A stretch of DNA of 18,703 bases from Chloroflexota bacterium. GTDB taxonomy: Bacteria > Chloroflexota > Limnocylindria > QHBO01. The stretch covers positions 1-18,703 of the forward strand of contig VBJX01000006.1 in assembly GCA_005879775.1 (NCBI GenBank), in the 5' to 3' direction. The notes under the pieces were generated by a model. It was not told where the DNA came from. It made no database searches and worked only from the letters and a program-made list of their open reading frames with translations. A program made the position numbers and the translations under genes. Positions 1-6,662 of this stretch are shown piece by piece. Position 1 is the first letter of the stretch, and each line of letters begins with the position of its first letter.

Positions 1-135
1 ACCTTCACCTACTCGGCCGTGGTTCGCGGAAACGTGTCGCTGGAGGTGGTCAAGTACTTCCTCCAGCAGTGGTATGGCCTCGACCAGGATATTCGGCTCG
101 ATCCGCGAGACTTCTCGCTCGTGGCGGCGAACTGA
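1..135 (+). CDS. C-terminal end of a gene, probably penicillin-binding protein 2 (partial)
   Basis: An open frame enters from the left edge and runs 44 codons to a TGA at 133-135. The visible tail contains FTYSAVVRGN, then LEVVKYFLQQWYGL and an acidic ending. This short piece has no diagnostic motif. The call rests mainly on position: it lies three bases upstream of rodA, where the transpeptidase PBP2 (mrdA) usually sits in rod-shape operons, and a short tail with a helix ending in an aromatic stretch is compatible with the end of a PBP2 transpeptidase domain. The reading frame is certain but the identity is inference. It could be any protein co-transcribed with rodA. Confidence 0.4.
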   Translation, partial: TFTYSAVVRGNVSLEVVKYFLQQWYGLDQDIRLDPRDFSLVAAN

Positions 136-138
136 CCG

Positions 139-1275
139 ATGGGGACCGTCGCCTCAACCTTTGTTGACACGTTGAGCGTGCGGCGCTGGCGCTGGTTCGA
201 CGTGCAGCTGTTCCTCTACATGGGGCTCCTCATCGTCTTTGGGGTGGTGGTCGGATATTCGGCCAGCTACACCTCTGCCGGAGCGCTGGGAGACCTGTCG
301 CAGACGGTCAAGACCCTGCTCTGGACCACCATCGGCCTGATCGTCTTCTTCGTGGCTGCCACGGTCGACTACCACTGGCTGGAGACCTTCACCGTGCCGA
401 TCTACCTGGGGGTCCTCGGTCTTCTGCTGCTGACCACGCTGATCGGCAGGAACCTGTTCGGGGCCCAGATGTCGATCACGGTCGCGGGACTTGACTTCCA
501 GTTCAGCGAGGTCAGCAAGGTCCTGATGGTCGTGGTCCTCGCCAGCTTCCTGAGCCGCAGGCGCGAGCGCGTCGGGAAGCTGAGCACGATCGTCGGCGCC
601 ACGCTGCTCATGGCGGTGCCGGCCTACCTCGTCTACCGGCAGCCGGATCTCGGGACGGCCCTGGTCTTCGTGGCGATCCTGGGCGGGATGCTCTTCATGA
701 GCGGCGCCAGCGTGGGGTGGCTTGCGATCCTCAGCGGCGCCTGCGTCGCCGTCGCCCCGCTGGCCATCGGGGCGCTGCAGACGTACCAGCGGCAGCGGCT
801 CTTCTGCTTCCTGGACCCGCAGGCGGATCCGCAGGGAGCCTGCTACCAGCTGACGCAGGCACTGAACGCGGTCGGGTCAGGCGGCTGGCTGGGGGAGGGG
901 CTCACGGCGGGCCGCCAGAACCAGCTCGGCTATCTGCCGGTGCAGTCGACCGACTTCATCTTCACCGTGGTGGCCGAGGAGCTGGGCTTCGTGGGAAGCA
1001 TCATCCTGATCGGCCTCTTCGCGTTGCTGGTCACTCGCATGCTGACCATCGCATGGCAGGCTCGCGACTCGCTCGGCCGGATGGTCGGAGTCGGGCTGGC
1101 GACCATGATCCTGTTCCAGGTGGCGGTCAACATCGGGATGGTGACCGGGATCATGCCCGTCACTGGAATCCCGCTCCCGTTCATCACCTACGGCGGCTCC
1201 TCGATGGTCTCGCTCCTCTTCGGGCTGGGGATCCTGGAATCAGTCCGGATCCACACGAGGAAACCGACCTTCTAG
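139..1275 (+). CDS. rodA: RodA, SEDS-family peptidoglycan glycosyltransferase
   Basis: This 378-residue polytopic membrane protein polymerises lipid II into glycan strands during cell elongation, working with PBP2. SEDS-family signatures are clear: RQPDLGTALVF near residues 167-177, a periplasmic-loop segment with QNQLGYLPVQSTDFIF whose Asp (about residue 272) matches the essential aspartate of RodA, AEELGFVGS just after it, and the C-terminal PFITYGGSSM motif. About ten hydrophobic segments span the protein, the usual RodA architecture. RodA is preferred over FtsW because of the motif spelling and the likely PBP2 neighbour. The ATG lies three bases after the preceding stop and has no obvious Shine-Dalgarno, so translation is probably coupled to the upstream gene. 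Confidence 0.93.
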   Translation: MGTVASTFVDTLSVRRWRWFDVQLFLYMGLLIVFGVVVGYSASYTSAGALGDLSQTVKTLLWTTIGLIVFFVAATVDYHWLETFTVPIYLGVLGLLLLTTLIGRNLFGAQMSITVAGLDFQFSEVSKVLMVVVLASFLSRRRERVGKLSTIVGATLLMAVPAYLVYRQPDLGTALVFVAILGGMLFMSGASVGWLAILSGACVAVAPLAIGALQTYQRQRLFCFLDPQADPQGACYQLTQALNAVGSGGWLGEGLTAGRQNQLGYLPVQSTDFIFTVVAEELGFVGSIILIGLFALLVTRMLTIAWQARDSLGRMVGVGLATMILFQVAVNIGMVTGIMPVTGIPLPFITYGGSSMVSLLFGLGILESVRIHTRKPTF

Positions 1276-1292
1276 GCGCGGCACGCTACCAT
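1264..1292 (+). promoter_or_regulatory. Possible promoter for the DUF2344 gene
   Basis: A -10-like TACCAT lies at 1287-1292, nine bases before the ATG at 1302. A weak -35-like CCGACC is at 1264-1269 with a 17-base spacer. No Shine-Dalgarno precedes the ATG. If used, transcription would start within a few bases of the start codon. The match is only partial and rests on a recurring arrangement in this window. Confidence 0.3.
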
Positions 1293-1301
1293 CGGGTCGT
1301 C

Positions 1302-2015
1302 ATGACGGACCGGAACTCGGACCAGCCGCGCCAGCGCTGGCAGCTCCTCTTCGCCCGCCGCGATCCCGCCCTGCGGATCCGCCAGGCAGAGCTGCTGAGC
1401 GAGTTCGAGCGTGCCTTCCACGAGGCCGGCCTGCCGCTGGCGCACACCAATGCACTACGGCCGCGCCCCCGCCTGAAGTTTGCCGCCAACCTGCCGATCG
1501 GGATCGAGCTGCGCGGCGAGATCCTGGAGGCCTACTTCGACGACCTCGTTCCGATCGGAAAGATCCAGGCCGCCACTGCCCTGCTGCCTGAGGGGATCGA
1601 GGTGCTCGACGCCCGGGAGGTGTGGCATGGCTTCCCATCGGCCGCCTCTCAGCTGCGGGCCGCCGAGTACGAGATCGACGTCCGCGGCGACGGTCAGCTC
1701 ACCGACGAGGCTCTGCGTGGTGCCGTGGTGCGCATCCTGGCCGCGCCCCGCCTGGTGGGGCAGCGGCGGCGAGGGGAGAGCGAACGCCGCGTCGACGCGG
1801 GCGCCAGGGACCTGCGCCCGCTGGTCGAAGACGTGGAGGTCCTGGAAGTGGACGAGGAGGAGCACCGCGCGCGACTGCGGATGGTGCTGCGCCTCGACTC
1901 CAGCGGCGCGGGGCGGCCCGAGGACGTGGTGCGGGCCCTCGACCTGGCCCTGAGGCCGGGTCCGGCGGTCCGAACGCGTCTCGTGTTCGTTGACACTCCC
2001 CCCATCGCTCGGTAA
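1302..2015 (+). CDS. TIGR03936/DUF2344 family radical-SAM-associated protein
   Basis: The 237-residue product has the typical DUF2344 opening: a basic-aromatic QRWQLLFARRDPALRI, a helix, then ALRPRPRLKFAANLPIGIE, where the family's 'SPHPRLSFGPALPVGIES'-like motif falls, followed by GEILEAYFDD and ALLPEGIEVLDAREV. The ATG at 1302 is chosen because this family begins just before that first strand; the open frame extends further upstream only by overlapping rodA. In many bacteria the protein accompanies or is fused to a B12-binding radical SAM protein (TIGR03960) beside rng and rplU. Here rplU follows directly but no radical SAM gene or rng is in the window. The molecular function of the family is not established. 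The C-terminal third is acidic and variable. Confidence 0.82.
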   Translation: MTDRNSDQPRQRWQLLFARRDPALRIRQAELLSEFERAFHEAGLPLAHTNALRPRPRLKFAANLPIGIELRGEILEAYFDDLVPIGKIQAATALLPEGIEVLDAREVWHGFPSAASQLRAAEYEIDVRGDGQLTDEALRGAVVRILAAPRLVGQRRRGESERRVDAGARDLRPLVEDVEVLEVDEEEHRARLRMVLRLDSSGAGRPEDVVRALDLALRPGPAVRTRLVFVDTPPIAR

Positions 2016-2018
2016 ACT
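1990..2018 (+). promoter_or_regulatory. Sigma-70-type promoter for rplU-rpmA
   Basis: A perfect -35 TTGACA at 1990-1995 is followed after exactly 17 bases by TAAACT at 2013-2018, a four-of-six -10 match. It sits inside the last codons of the DUF2344 gene, whose TAA stop forms part of the -10. Transcription should begin near 2025 and give a leader of roughly 45 bases before the rplU ATG. This is the best promoter match I see in the window and fits high expression of ribosomal protein genes. Confidence 0.75.
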
Positions 2019-2022
2019 CGCC

Positions 2023-2034
2023 GTCCCGCGGGAC
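2023..2034 (+). promoter_or_regulatory. 12-base perfect palindrome at the rplU transcription start
   Basis: GTCCCGCGGGAC reads identically on both strands and lies 5-16 bases downstream of the -10, straddling the predicted start of transcription. It could be an operator half-site pair, or the base of a leader structure. GC-rich palindromes of this size also arise by chance, so a function is unproven. Confidence 0.35.
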
Positions 2035-2071
2035 CCACGTTGGCCCGCTTCGCCATGCGTTGGAGCAGATC

Positions 2072-2503
2072 ATGTACGCCGTCCTGGTCACCGGCGGAAA
2101 GCAATATCGGGTCGAGGCCGGCACCACGCTCGAAGTCGAGCGCCTGGCCGGTGAGCCCGGTGCCTCGGTGACCTTCGATCGGGTCCTGATGATCGGGGAT
2201 GGGGACGCGGTGACGATCGGCACGCCTGTCGTCAACGGCGCCTCGGTGGTCGGGACGGTGCTCGGGGACGCGCAGGGCCCAAAGCTCGTCATCTTCAAGT
2301 TCAAGCAGAAGGTCAAGTACCGCCGGCGGACCGGTCATCGACAGTCGCTGACCAGGGTCCGGATCGACGCCATCCACCCAACGGCCGCAGTCGCGGAGGC
2401 GGCGCCCCGGCGAGCACGCGCGGCAGGGGCAAAAGCTGTCGAGGCGAAGCCGAAACCCAAGCCGCGCGCCAAGCGACCGACCACGCCCAAGGCCGAGGAG
2501 TAA
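2072..2503 (+). CDS. rplU: Large ribosomal subunit protein bL21
   Basis: The product opens with MYAVLVTGGKQYRVEAG, the hallmark of bL21, and carries the conserved core with IGDG, GTPVV and the rRNA-binding FKFKQKVKYRRRTGHRQ. bL21 binds 23S rRNA early in 50S assembly. The ATG at 2072 is preferred to an in-frame TTG at 2060 because GGAG at 2062-2065 lies six bases upstream and the family begins at MYA. At 143 residues it is about 40 longer than the usual core of roughly 103. The extra is a basic Ala/Lys/Pro-rich tail, probably disordered and RNA-contacting, as seen in several high-GC phyla. rpmA follows after six bases. Confidence 0.96.
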   Translation: MYAVLVTGGKQYRVEAGTTLEVERLAGEPGASVTFDRVLMIGDGDAVTIGTPVVNGASVVGTVLGDAQGPKLVIFKFKQKVKYRRRTGHRQSLTRVRIDAIHPTAAVAEAAPRRARAAGAKAVEAKPKPKPRAKRPTTPKAEE

Positions 2504-2509
2504 CAGACG

Positions 2510-2779
2510 ATGGCCCACAAGAAGGCTGGGAGCTCCAGCAAGAACGGCCGGGACTCGGTCGGGCAGCGCCTGGGCGTGAAGCGCGGCGACGGCCAGCAGG
2601 TGCATGCCGGCACGATCATCGTCCGGCAGCGTGGCAGCACCTTCGATCCGGGCGAGAACGTCGGGATGGGCCGCGACTACACCCTGTTCGCCACCGCTGA
2701 CGGACGAGTCAAATTCAGCCATCGAACGCGCGACAAGAAGCGCGTCAGCGTCATCACCACCGAGCAGCCGCCGGTCTAG
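2510..2779 (+). CDS. rpmA: Large ribosomal subunit protein bL27
   Basis: The 89-residue protein begins MAHKKAGSSSKNGRDS and continues QRLGVKRGDGQQVHAGTIIVRQRG, the nearly invariant bL27 N-terminus whose flexible end reaches the peptidyl transferase centre. There is no Firmicutes-type cleavable N-terminal extension before the AHKKAG sequence. GAGGAG at 2495-2500, inside the rplU stop region, gives a good ribosome binding site nine bases upstream. The gene directly follows rplU, as in most bacteria, so the two are co-transcribed. Confidence 0.97.
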   Translation: MAHKKAGSSSKNGRDSVGQRLGVKRGDGQQVHAGTIIVRQRGSTFDPGENVGMGRDYTLFATADGRVKFSHRTRDKKRVSVITTEQPPV

Positions 2780-2807
2780 CGGCGAGCTGCAGACCCAGGA
2801 GCCAGTC

Positions 2808-3017
2808 ATGAAAGCCCAGATTCATCCGCAGTACCATCAGGCGGAGGTGCACTGCGTCGGGTGCGGTACCACCTTCACGGTAGGGTCGACCGCCGAGTCG
2901 ATCCGCGTCGAGGTCTGCGCGAATTGCCATCCCTTCTACACCGGCACCCAGAACATCGTGGACACCGCCGGTCAGGTCGAGCGCTTCCAGCGCCGCATGG
3001 AGCGGTCGCGCCGATAG
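2808..3017 (+). CDS. rpmE: Large ribosomal subunit protein bL31, zinc-binding type
   Basis: This 69-residue protein starts MKAQIHPQYHQAEVHC and has the CxxC pairs C16/C19 and C37/C40, so it is the zinc-containing C+ form of bL31. ANCHPFYTGTQNIVDTAGQVERFQRR is the conserved C-terminal half, which contacts 5S rRNA and the small subunit at the central bridge. A Shine-Dalgarno AGGAG lies about seven bases before the ATG. It is 28 bases after rpmA and probably in the same transcript. Its four cysteines mean its level may respond to zinc if a Cys-less paralogue exists elsewhere, which cannot be seen here. Confidence 0.95.
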   Translation: MKAQIHPQYHQAEVHCVGCGTTFTVGSTAESIRVEVCANCHPFYTGTQNIVDTAGQVERFQRRMERSRR

Positions 3018-3115
3018 CGACGGCGCGGCGCCACCAGCCCCGGTGGCCGGCGCGTCTGGCGCCGCACCTCGTCTTCCTGGTCCCCGAGCTACTGGTCGCA
3101 GCCGGGCCGTTCGTC

Positions 3116-4054
3116 ATCACCTCGACCACCCGCACCGGCGAGCGGCCGCGATTCCGGCTACCCGACTTCTTCTACGGTGGGCAGGCGCTGATCGAAGGGG
3201 TGATGATGCGTGGCCGCACGACGGTGGCCATGAGCGTCCGGCCGCCATCGGGCGAGATACGAACCTACTCTGAGCCGCTGCCCGCGGCGCTCGCGCGCGG
3301 CCGGCTGGCTCGGATCCCCCTCGTGCGCGGCGTGCTGGTCCTCTACGAGGCGCTGGTCATCGGCACCCGGATGCTGATGCGCTCGGCGGCGATCGCGGCC
3401 GAGGGCGAGGACCTCCAGGTCGGGCGGGGGACGCTGGCCGTGACGATGGTCGTCTCGATCGGCCTGGCGATCGGGCTCTTCTTCGTGCTTCCGCTCTTCC
3501 TGTCGACCTTCGCCCAGCGCGCGACCGAGAGCGACGTCCTCGCCAACATCGCGGAGGGGCTCATCCGGCTGGCGATCTTCATCGGCTACATCGCGCTGAT
3601 CGGCAGGACCGGCGAGGTGCGTCGCGTCTTCGCCTACCACGGGGCCGAGCACAAGGCGATCAGCGCCCACGAGGCGCAGCGCCCGCTGACCCCCGAGGAG
3701 GTGGACCGATTCGGCACCGCGCACACCCGGTGCGGGACCACCTTCCTGCTGATCGTGGTGGTGATCAGCATCTTCTTCTTCGGCCTGATCCCGCGGGCGG
3801 GCGTGCCCCTTCCCCTTCTCTTCCTGTCACGCGTGGTGCTGATCCCGGTCATCGCCGGAGTCGCCTATGAGCTGGTCCGTTTCGGCGCCCGCCACTACGG
3901 CAATCCGCGCGTGCGGGCCATCTACGCGCCCGGGCTCTGGCTGCAGGCGCTCACCACCCGGGCGCCCGATCACGGCATGCTCGAGGTGAGCATCGCCTCC
4001 CTGGAGTCGTGCCTCGCGTCGGACCGGGACTCGGCCGCGGCGAGCGCCACATGA
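3116..4054 (+). CDS. DUF1385 (YqhQ-like) membrane protein with unclear start
   Basis: The frame encodes the full DUF1385 signature: YGGQALIEGVMMRG from base 3173, a metalloprotease-like YHGAEHKAI motif, HTRCGTTFLL, and four hydrophobic segments, ending with GNPRVRAIYAPGLWLQALTT. The family's function is not firmly known; in many clostridia and thermophiles the gene lies between rpmE and prfA as here. No ATG, GTG or TTG occurs in frame between the rpmE stop (3017) and the conserved motif. The next ones, GTG 3199 and ATG 3202/3205, fall inside it, and upstream TTG 2924 and GTG 2861 lie deep in rpmE. I use the ATC at 3116, which would give a typical 19-residue lead-in, but CTG at 3078 is also possible. 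The TGA overlaps the prfA ATG as ATGA. Confidence 0.85.
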   Translation: MTSTTRTGERPRFRLPDFFYGGQALIEGVMMRGRTTVAMSVRPPSGEIRTYSEPLPAALARGRLARIPLVRGVLVLYEALVIGTRMLMRSAAIAAEGEDLQVGRGTLAVTMVVSIGLAIGLFFVLPLFLSTFAQRATESDVLANIAEGLIRLAIFIGYIALIGRTGEVRRVFAYHGAEHKAISAHEAQRPLTPEEVDRFGTAHTRCGTTFLLIVVVISIFFFGLIPRAGVPLPLLFLSRVVLIPVIAGVAYELVRFGARHYGNPRVRAIYAPGLWLQALTTRAPDHGMLEVSIASLESCLASDRDSAAASAT

Positions 4055-5130
4055 TCGACCGGCTGCGCGAGTTCGAGGCACGCTACGACGAGGTGGCGGA
4101 TCAGATGGCGAGCGAGGAGACAGCGCGCGACCCATCCGCGCTGCAGTCCCTGGGACGCGAGCTGTCGCGCCTGGAGCCGCTGGTGGCCACCTTGCGGGAG
4201 TGGCGAGCGGTGCGCGACGAGCTTGAATCGACGAGGGGCATGACGGCCGATCCGGACGAGGAGGTCCGCTCCATGGCTCGCGACGAGCTCCAGCTGCTGG
4301 AGGCCCGCGACCGGACCCTTGAAGAGGAGCTTCGCCGGCTCCTGATCCCCGAAGACCCCAACGACAGCCGGGACGTCATCCTGGAGGTGCGCGCCGGGAC
4401 GGGCGGTGACGAAGCCGCCCTGTTTGCCGGCGACCTGTTCCGAATGTACGGGCGCTACGCCGAGCGACGGGGCTGGCGGCTCGAGCTGCTCTCCGCCAGC
4501 GAGGGGACCGGCGGCGGGATGAAGGAGGCGATCGCGGAGGTTGGAGGGAGCGGCGCCTACTCACGTCTCAAGTACGAGAGCGGCGTGCACCGTGTGCAGC
4601 GGGTTCCGGTCACCGAGGCCTCGGGTCGCATCCATACCTCCACCGCCACCGTCAGCGTCCTGCCCGAGGCCGACGAGGTCGAGCTCGAGATCCCCGAGAA
4701 GGACCTCCGGATCGATGTCTACCGCTCGAGCGGGCCAGGCGGACAGAGCGTCAACACGACGGACAGCGCCGTCCGCGTGACGCACCTCCCGACCGGGATG
4801 ATGGTCGCCATCCAGGACGAGAAGAGCCAGCACAAGAACAAGGCCAAGGCACTCGCCATCCTGCGCGCCCGTCTCAAGGAGCAGGAGGAGGCTCGGCAGG
4901 CGGAGGAGCGTGGGGACCAGCGCAGGTCGCAGGTCGGGACCGGCGAGCGCGCGGAGAAGATACGCACGTACAACTTCCCCGATGACCGCGTCACCGACCA
5001 TCGCATCGGCCTCACCGTCCACAACCTTCCGGGACTTCTCGAGGGAGACCTGGATCGAGTCATCGAACCCCTGGCGCAGGCCGACCAGGCCGCGCGGCTC
5101 GCGGAGATGGGAGCCGATGGGGACGCCTGA
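4051..5130 (+). CDS. prfA: Peptide chain release factor 1
   Basis: The 359-residue product is a class I release factor that reads UAA and UAG and triggers peptide release. It has the N-terminal helical domain, VHRVQRVPVTEASGRIHTS carrying the RF1-type P-x-T anticodon-like tripeptide as PVT at residues 186-188 (RF2 would have SPF), and the catalytic SSGPGGQSVNTTDSAVR loop with GGQ at 230-232. Length matches E. coli RF1. The ATG at 4051 overlaps the DUF1385 stop by four bases, which implies translational coupling; an upstream in-frame start would overlap DUF1385 by 45 bases and add residues not seen in the family. The GGQ glutamine is the substrate of PrmC, encoded next. Confidence 0.96.
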   Translation: MIDRLREFEARYDEVADQMASEETARDPSALQSLGRELSRLEPLVATLREWRAVRDELESTRGMTADPDEEVRSMARDELQLLEARDRTLEEELRRLLIPEDPNDSRDVILEVRAGTGGDEAALFAGDLFRMYGRYAERRGWRLELLSASEGTGGGMKEAIAEVGGSGAYSRLKYESGVHRVQRVPVTEASGRIHTSTATVSVLPEADEVELEIPEKDLRIDVYRSSGPGGQSVNTTDSAVRVTHLPTGMMVAIQDEKSQHKNKAKALAILRARLKEQEEARQAEERGDQRRSQVGTGERAEKIRTYNFPDDRVTDHRIGLTVHNLPGLLEGDLDRVIEPLAQADQAARLAEMGADGDA

Positions 5131-6040
5131 GGCTGCGCGGGTGGCGGCCGAGCCGCGGACGGCTGGCCGCGTGGTTGCCGACGCCGCCATCCACCTGCGC
5201 GAGGCCGGATCGGCGACTCCGAGGCTTGACGCAGAGCTGCTGATCGGGCACGCGCTGGGGCGCGATCGTGCCTGGCTGCACGCGCACCCCGAGTTCGCGA
5301 TCGACGATGCCGCCAGGGCGCTCGTGGCGGAATGGTTGAACCGTCGGGCGAAGGGCGAGCCAATCGCCTACATCCGCGGCTACAAGGACTGGTTCTCGAT
5401 GCGCGTGGCGACCGATCGCCGCGCGCTCATCCCCCGCCCGGAGACCGAGCTGCTGGCCGAGACCGCCATCAGCGAGATCGCAGCCAGGCTGGTGCGGGAC
5501 GACGCCACGGTGACCGCCCGGGAGGTGGCCACTGGATCGGGGGCAGTCACGCTGGCGATCGCGGTCCGCTTCCGCACCGCCCTGATGCTCGGCCGCCTGA
5601 AGCTCGTGGCCAGCGACATCTCGGCCGAGGCGCTGGAGCTCGCCTCGGAGAACCTGGCGGCGCACGGCGTCGGCCACCTGGTGACCCTCTCCTGCGGCGA
5701 CCTGCTCGAGCCAGCCATGGAAGGGGAGACGGCCGCCGACCTGCTGGTTGCCAACCTTCCCTACGTCCCGAGCGACGAGGTCGCCACCGGGCGCGGCTCG
5801 ATGGCCTGGGAGCCGTCAGCAGCCCTGGACGGCGGCAGCGACGGACTGGATCTGCTGCGCCGACTGATCGGGGCGCTGCCGGCGCACGTGGCCCAGCAGG
5901 GCGTCGCCCTACTCGAGGTGGGCGCCGGTCAGGCCGACGCGGTGCGGCGCCAGATCGAATCGCTGCCGCTGCGAACGGTGGTCACCACCCTGCGCGACCT
6001 TGCGGGAATCGAGCGCGTCGTCCGGATCGCCAGGATCTAG
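5117..6040 (+). CDS. prmC: Release factor glutamine methyltransferase PrmC (HemK)
   Basis: The 307-residue protein should methylate the GGQ glutamine of release factors using S-adenosylmethionine. Its N-terminal helical domain has the characteristic RLDAELLIGHALGRDR and GEPIAYIRGYKDW, then LIPRPETELLAE, which matches PrmC well. The Rossmann domain follows: motif I appears as EVATGSGAVTLAIAV at residues 136-150, with Ala replacing a usual acidic or Leu-Gly context, and the NPPY substrate-binding motif appears as NLPY at 213-216. The rest, with a Gly-Gly-x-x-G-L-D motif (DGGSDGLDLLRRLI), is standard. The ATG overlaps the end of prfA by 14 bases, so enzyme and substrate are translated together. 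The NLPY variant is the one oddity; the enzyme otherwise looks intact. Confidence 0.93.
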   Translation: MGTPEAARVAAEPRTAGRVVADAAIHLREAGSATPRLDAELLIGHALGRDRAWLHAHPEFAIDDAARALVAEWLNRRAKGEPIAYIRGYKDWFSMRVATDRRALIPRPETELLAETAISEIAARLVRDDATVTAREVATGSGAVTLAIAVRFRTALMLGRLKLVASDISAEALELASENLAAHGVGHLVTLSCGDLLEPAMEGETAADLLVANLPYVPSDEVATGRGSMAWEPSAALDGGSDGLDLLRRLIGALPAHVAQQGVALLEVGAGQADAVRRQIESLPLRTVVTTLRDLAGIERVVRIARI

Positions 6041-6049
6041 GGGGCAAGG

Positions 6050-6655
6050 ATGGCCGACCGCCTTGTACCAGACGCGTCCGGAATTGCCCACGCGGCCGGC
6101 CTCCTGCGGGACGGCGGCCTGGTGGCCTTCCCCACCGACACGGTGTACGGCATCGGCTGCACGGCGGGCGATCCCACTGCGCTCGAGCGGCTGTTCGCGG
6201 CCAAGCGTCGTGCGCCCGACAAGGCAATCCCGCTGCTGATCGCCTCACTGGACGAGGCGGTCGGGCTCGGCTACCGCGCCGATGAGCCCGCGAGGAAGCT
6301 GGCAGGCCGATTCTGGCCCGGCGGGCTGACGATCGTGCTTGCCGGTCCCACGGACAGGCCCAGGCAGGCCTTCAGGGTCCCGGACCACCCAGTGGCCCTG
6401 GCGCTGATCGCCGCCGCCGGGCCGGTCGCCACCTCGAGCGCCAATCGGTCGGGGGAGCCGGAGACGTTCGATGCCGACGAAGTGCAGGTGGCCTTTGCCG
6501 ACTCCGACGAGGTCGCCGCAGTGCTCGACGGAGGGCCAGTGCCGGGCGGAGTGGCCTCATCGGTCCTGGACCTGAGCGGCGAGCGTCCGCATCTGGTTCG
6601 CGAGGGCGCCCTGCCCCGGTCCGAGCTCGAGTCGGTGATCGGGCCGATAGACTAG
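6050..6655 (+). CDS. tsaC: L-threonylcarbamoyladenylate synthase (TsaC/Sua5/YrdC family)
   Basis: The 201-residue product carries the YrdC domain: FPTDTVYGIGC at residues 27-37, the KRRAPDKAIPLLIAS segment (nucleotide-binding K-x-R-x-x-x-K-P-type motif), FWPGGLTIVLAG and ATSSANRSGEP. The enzyme condenses threonine, bicarbonate and ATP into threonylcarbamoyl-AMP, the first step to the t6A modification at position 37 of ANN-decoding tRNAs. It is the short TsaC-like form and lacks the extra C-terminal Sua5 domain. It lies nine bases after prmC; the same prmC-tsaC order is widespread. AAGG just before the ATG is a cramped ribosome binding site. Confidence 0.93.
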   Translation: MADRLVPDASGIAHAAGLLRDGGLVAFPTDTVYGIGCTAGDPTALERLFAAKRRAPDKAIPLLIASLDEAVGLGYRADEPARKLAGRFWPGGLTIVLAGPTDRPRQAFRVPDHPVALALIAAAGPVATSSANRSGEPETFDADEVQVAFADSDEVAAVLDGGPVPGGVASSVLDLSGERPHLVREGALPRSELESVIGPID

Positions 6656-6662
6656 CGGCGCC

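Noticed and set aside
164..169. TTGACA inside rodA as a -35 box
   Set aside because: No -10-like sequence 16-18 bases downstream; the bases encode Val-Asp-Thr in rodA.
2060..2071. TTG start for rplU four codons upstream
   Set aside because: The ATG at 2072 has a correctly spaced GGAG, and MYA is the usual bL21 start; the TTG overlaps that ribosome binding site.
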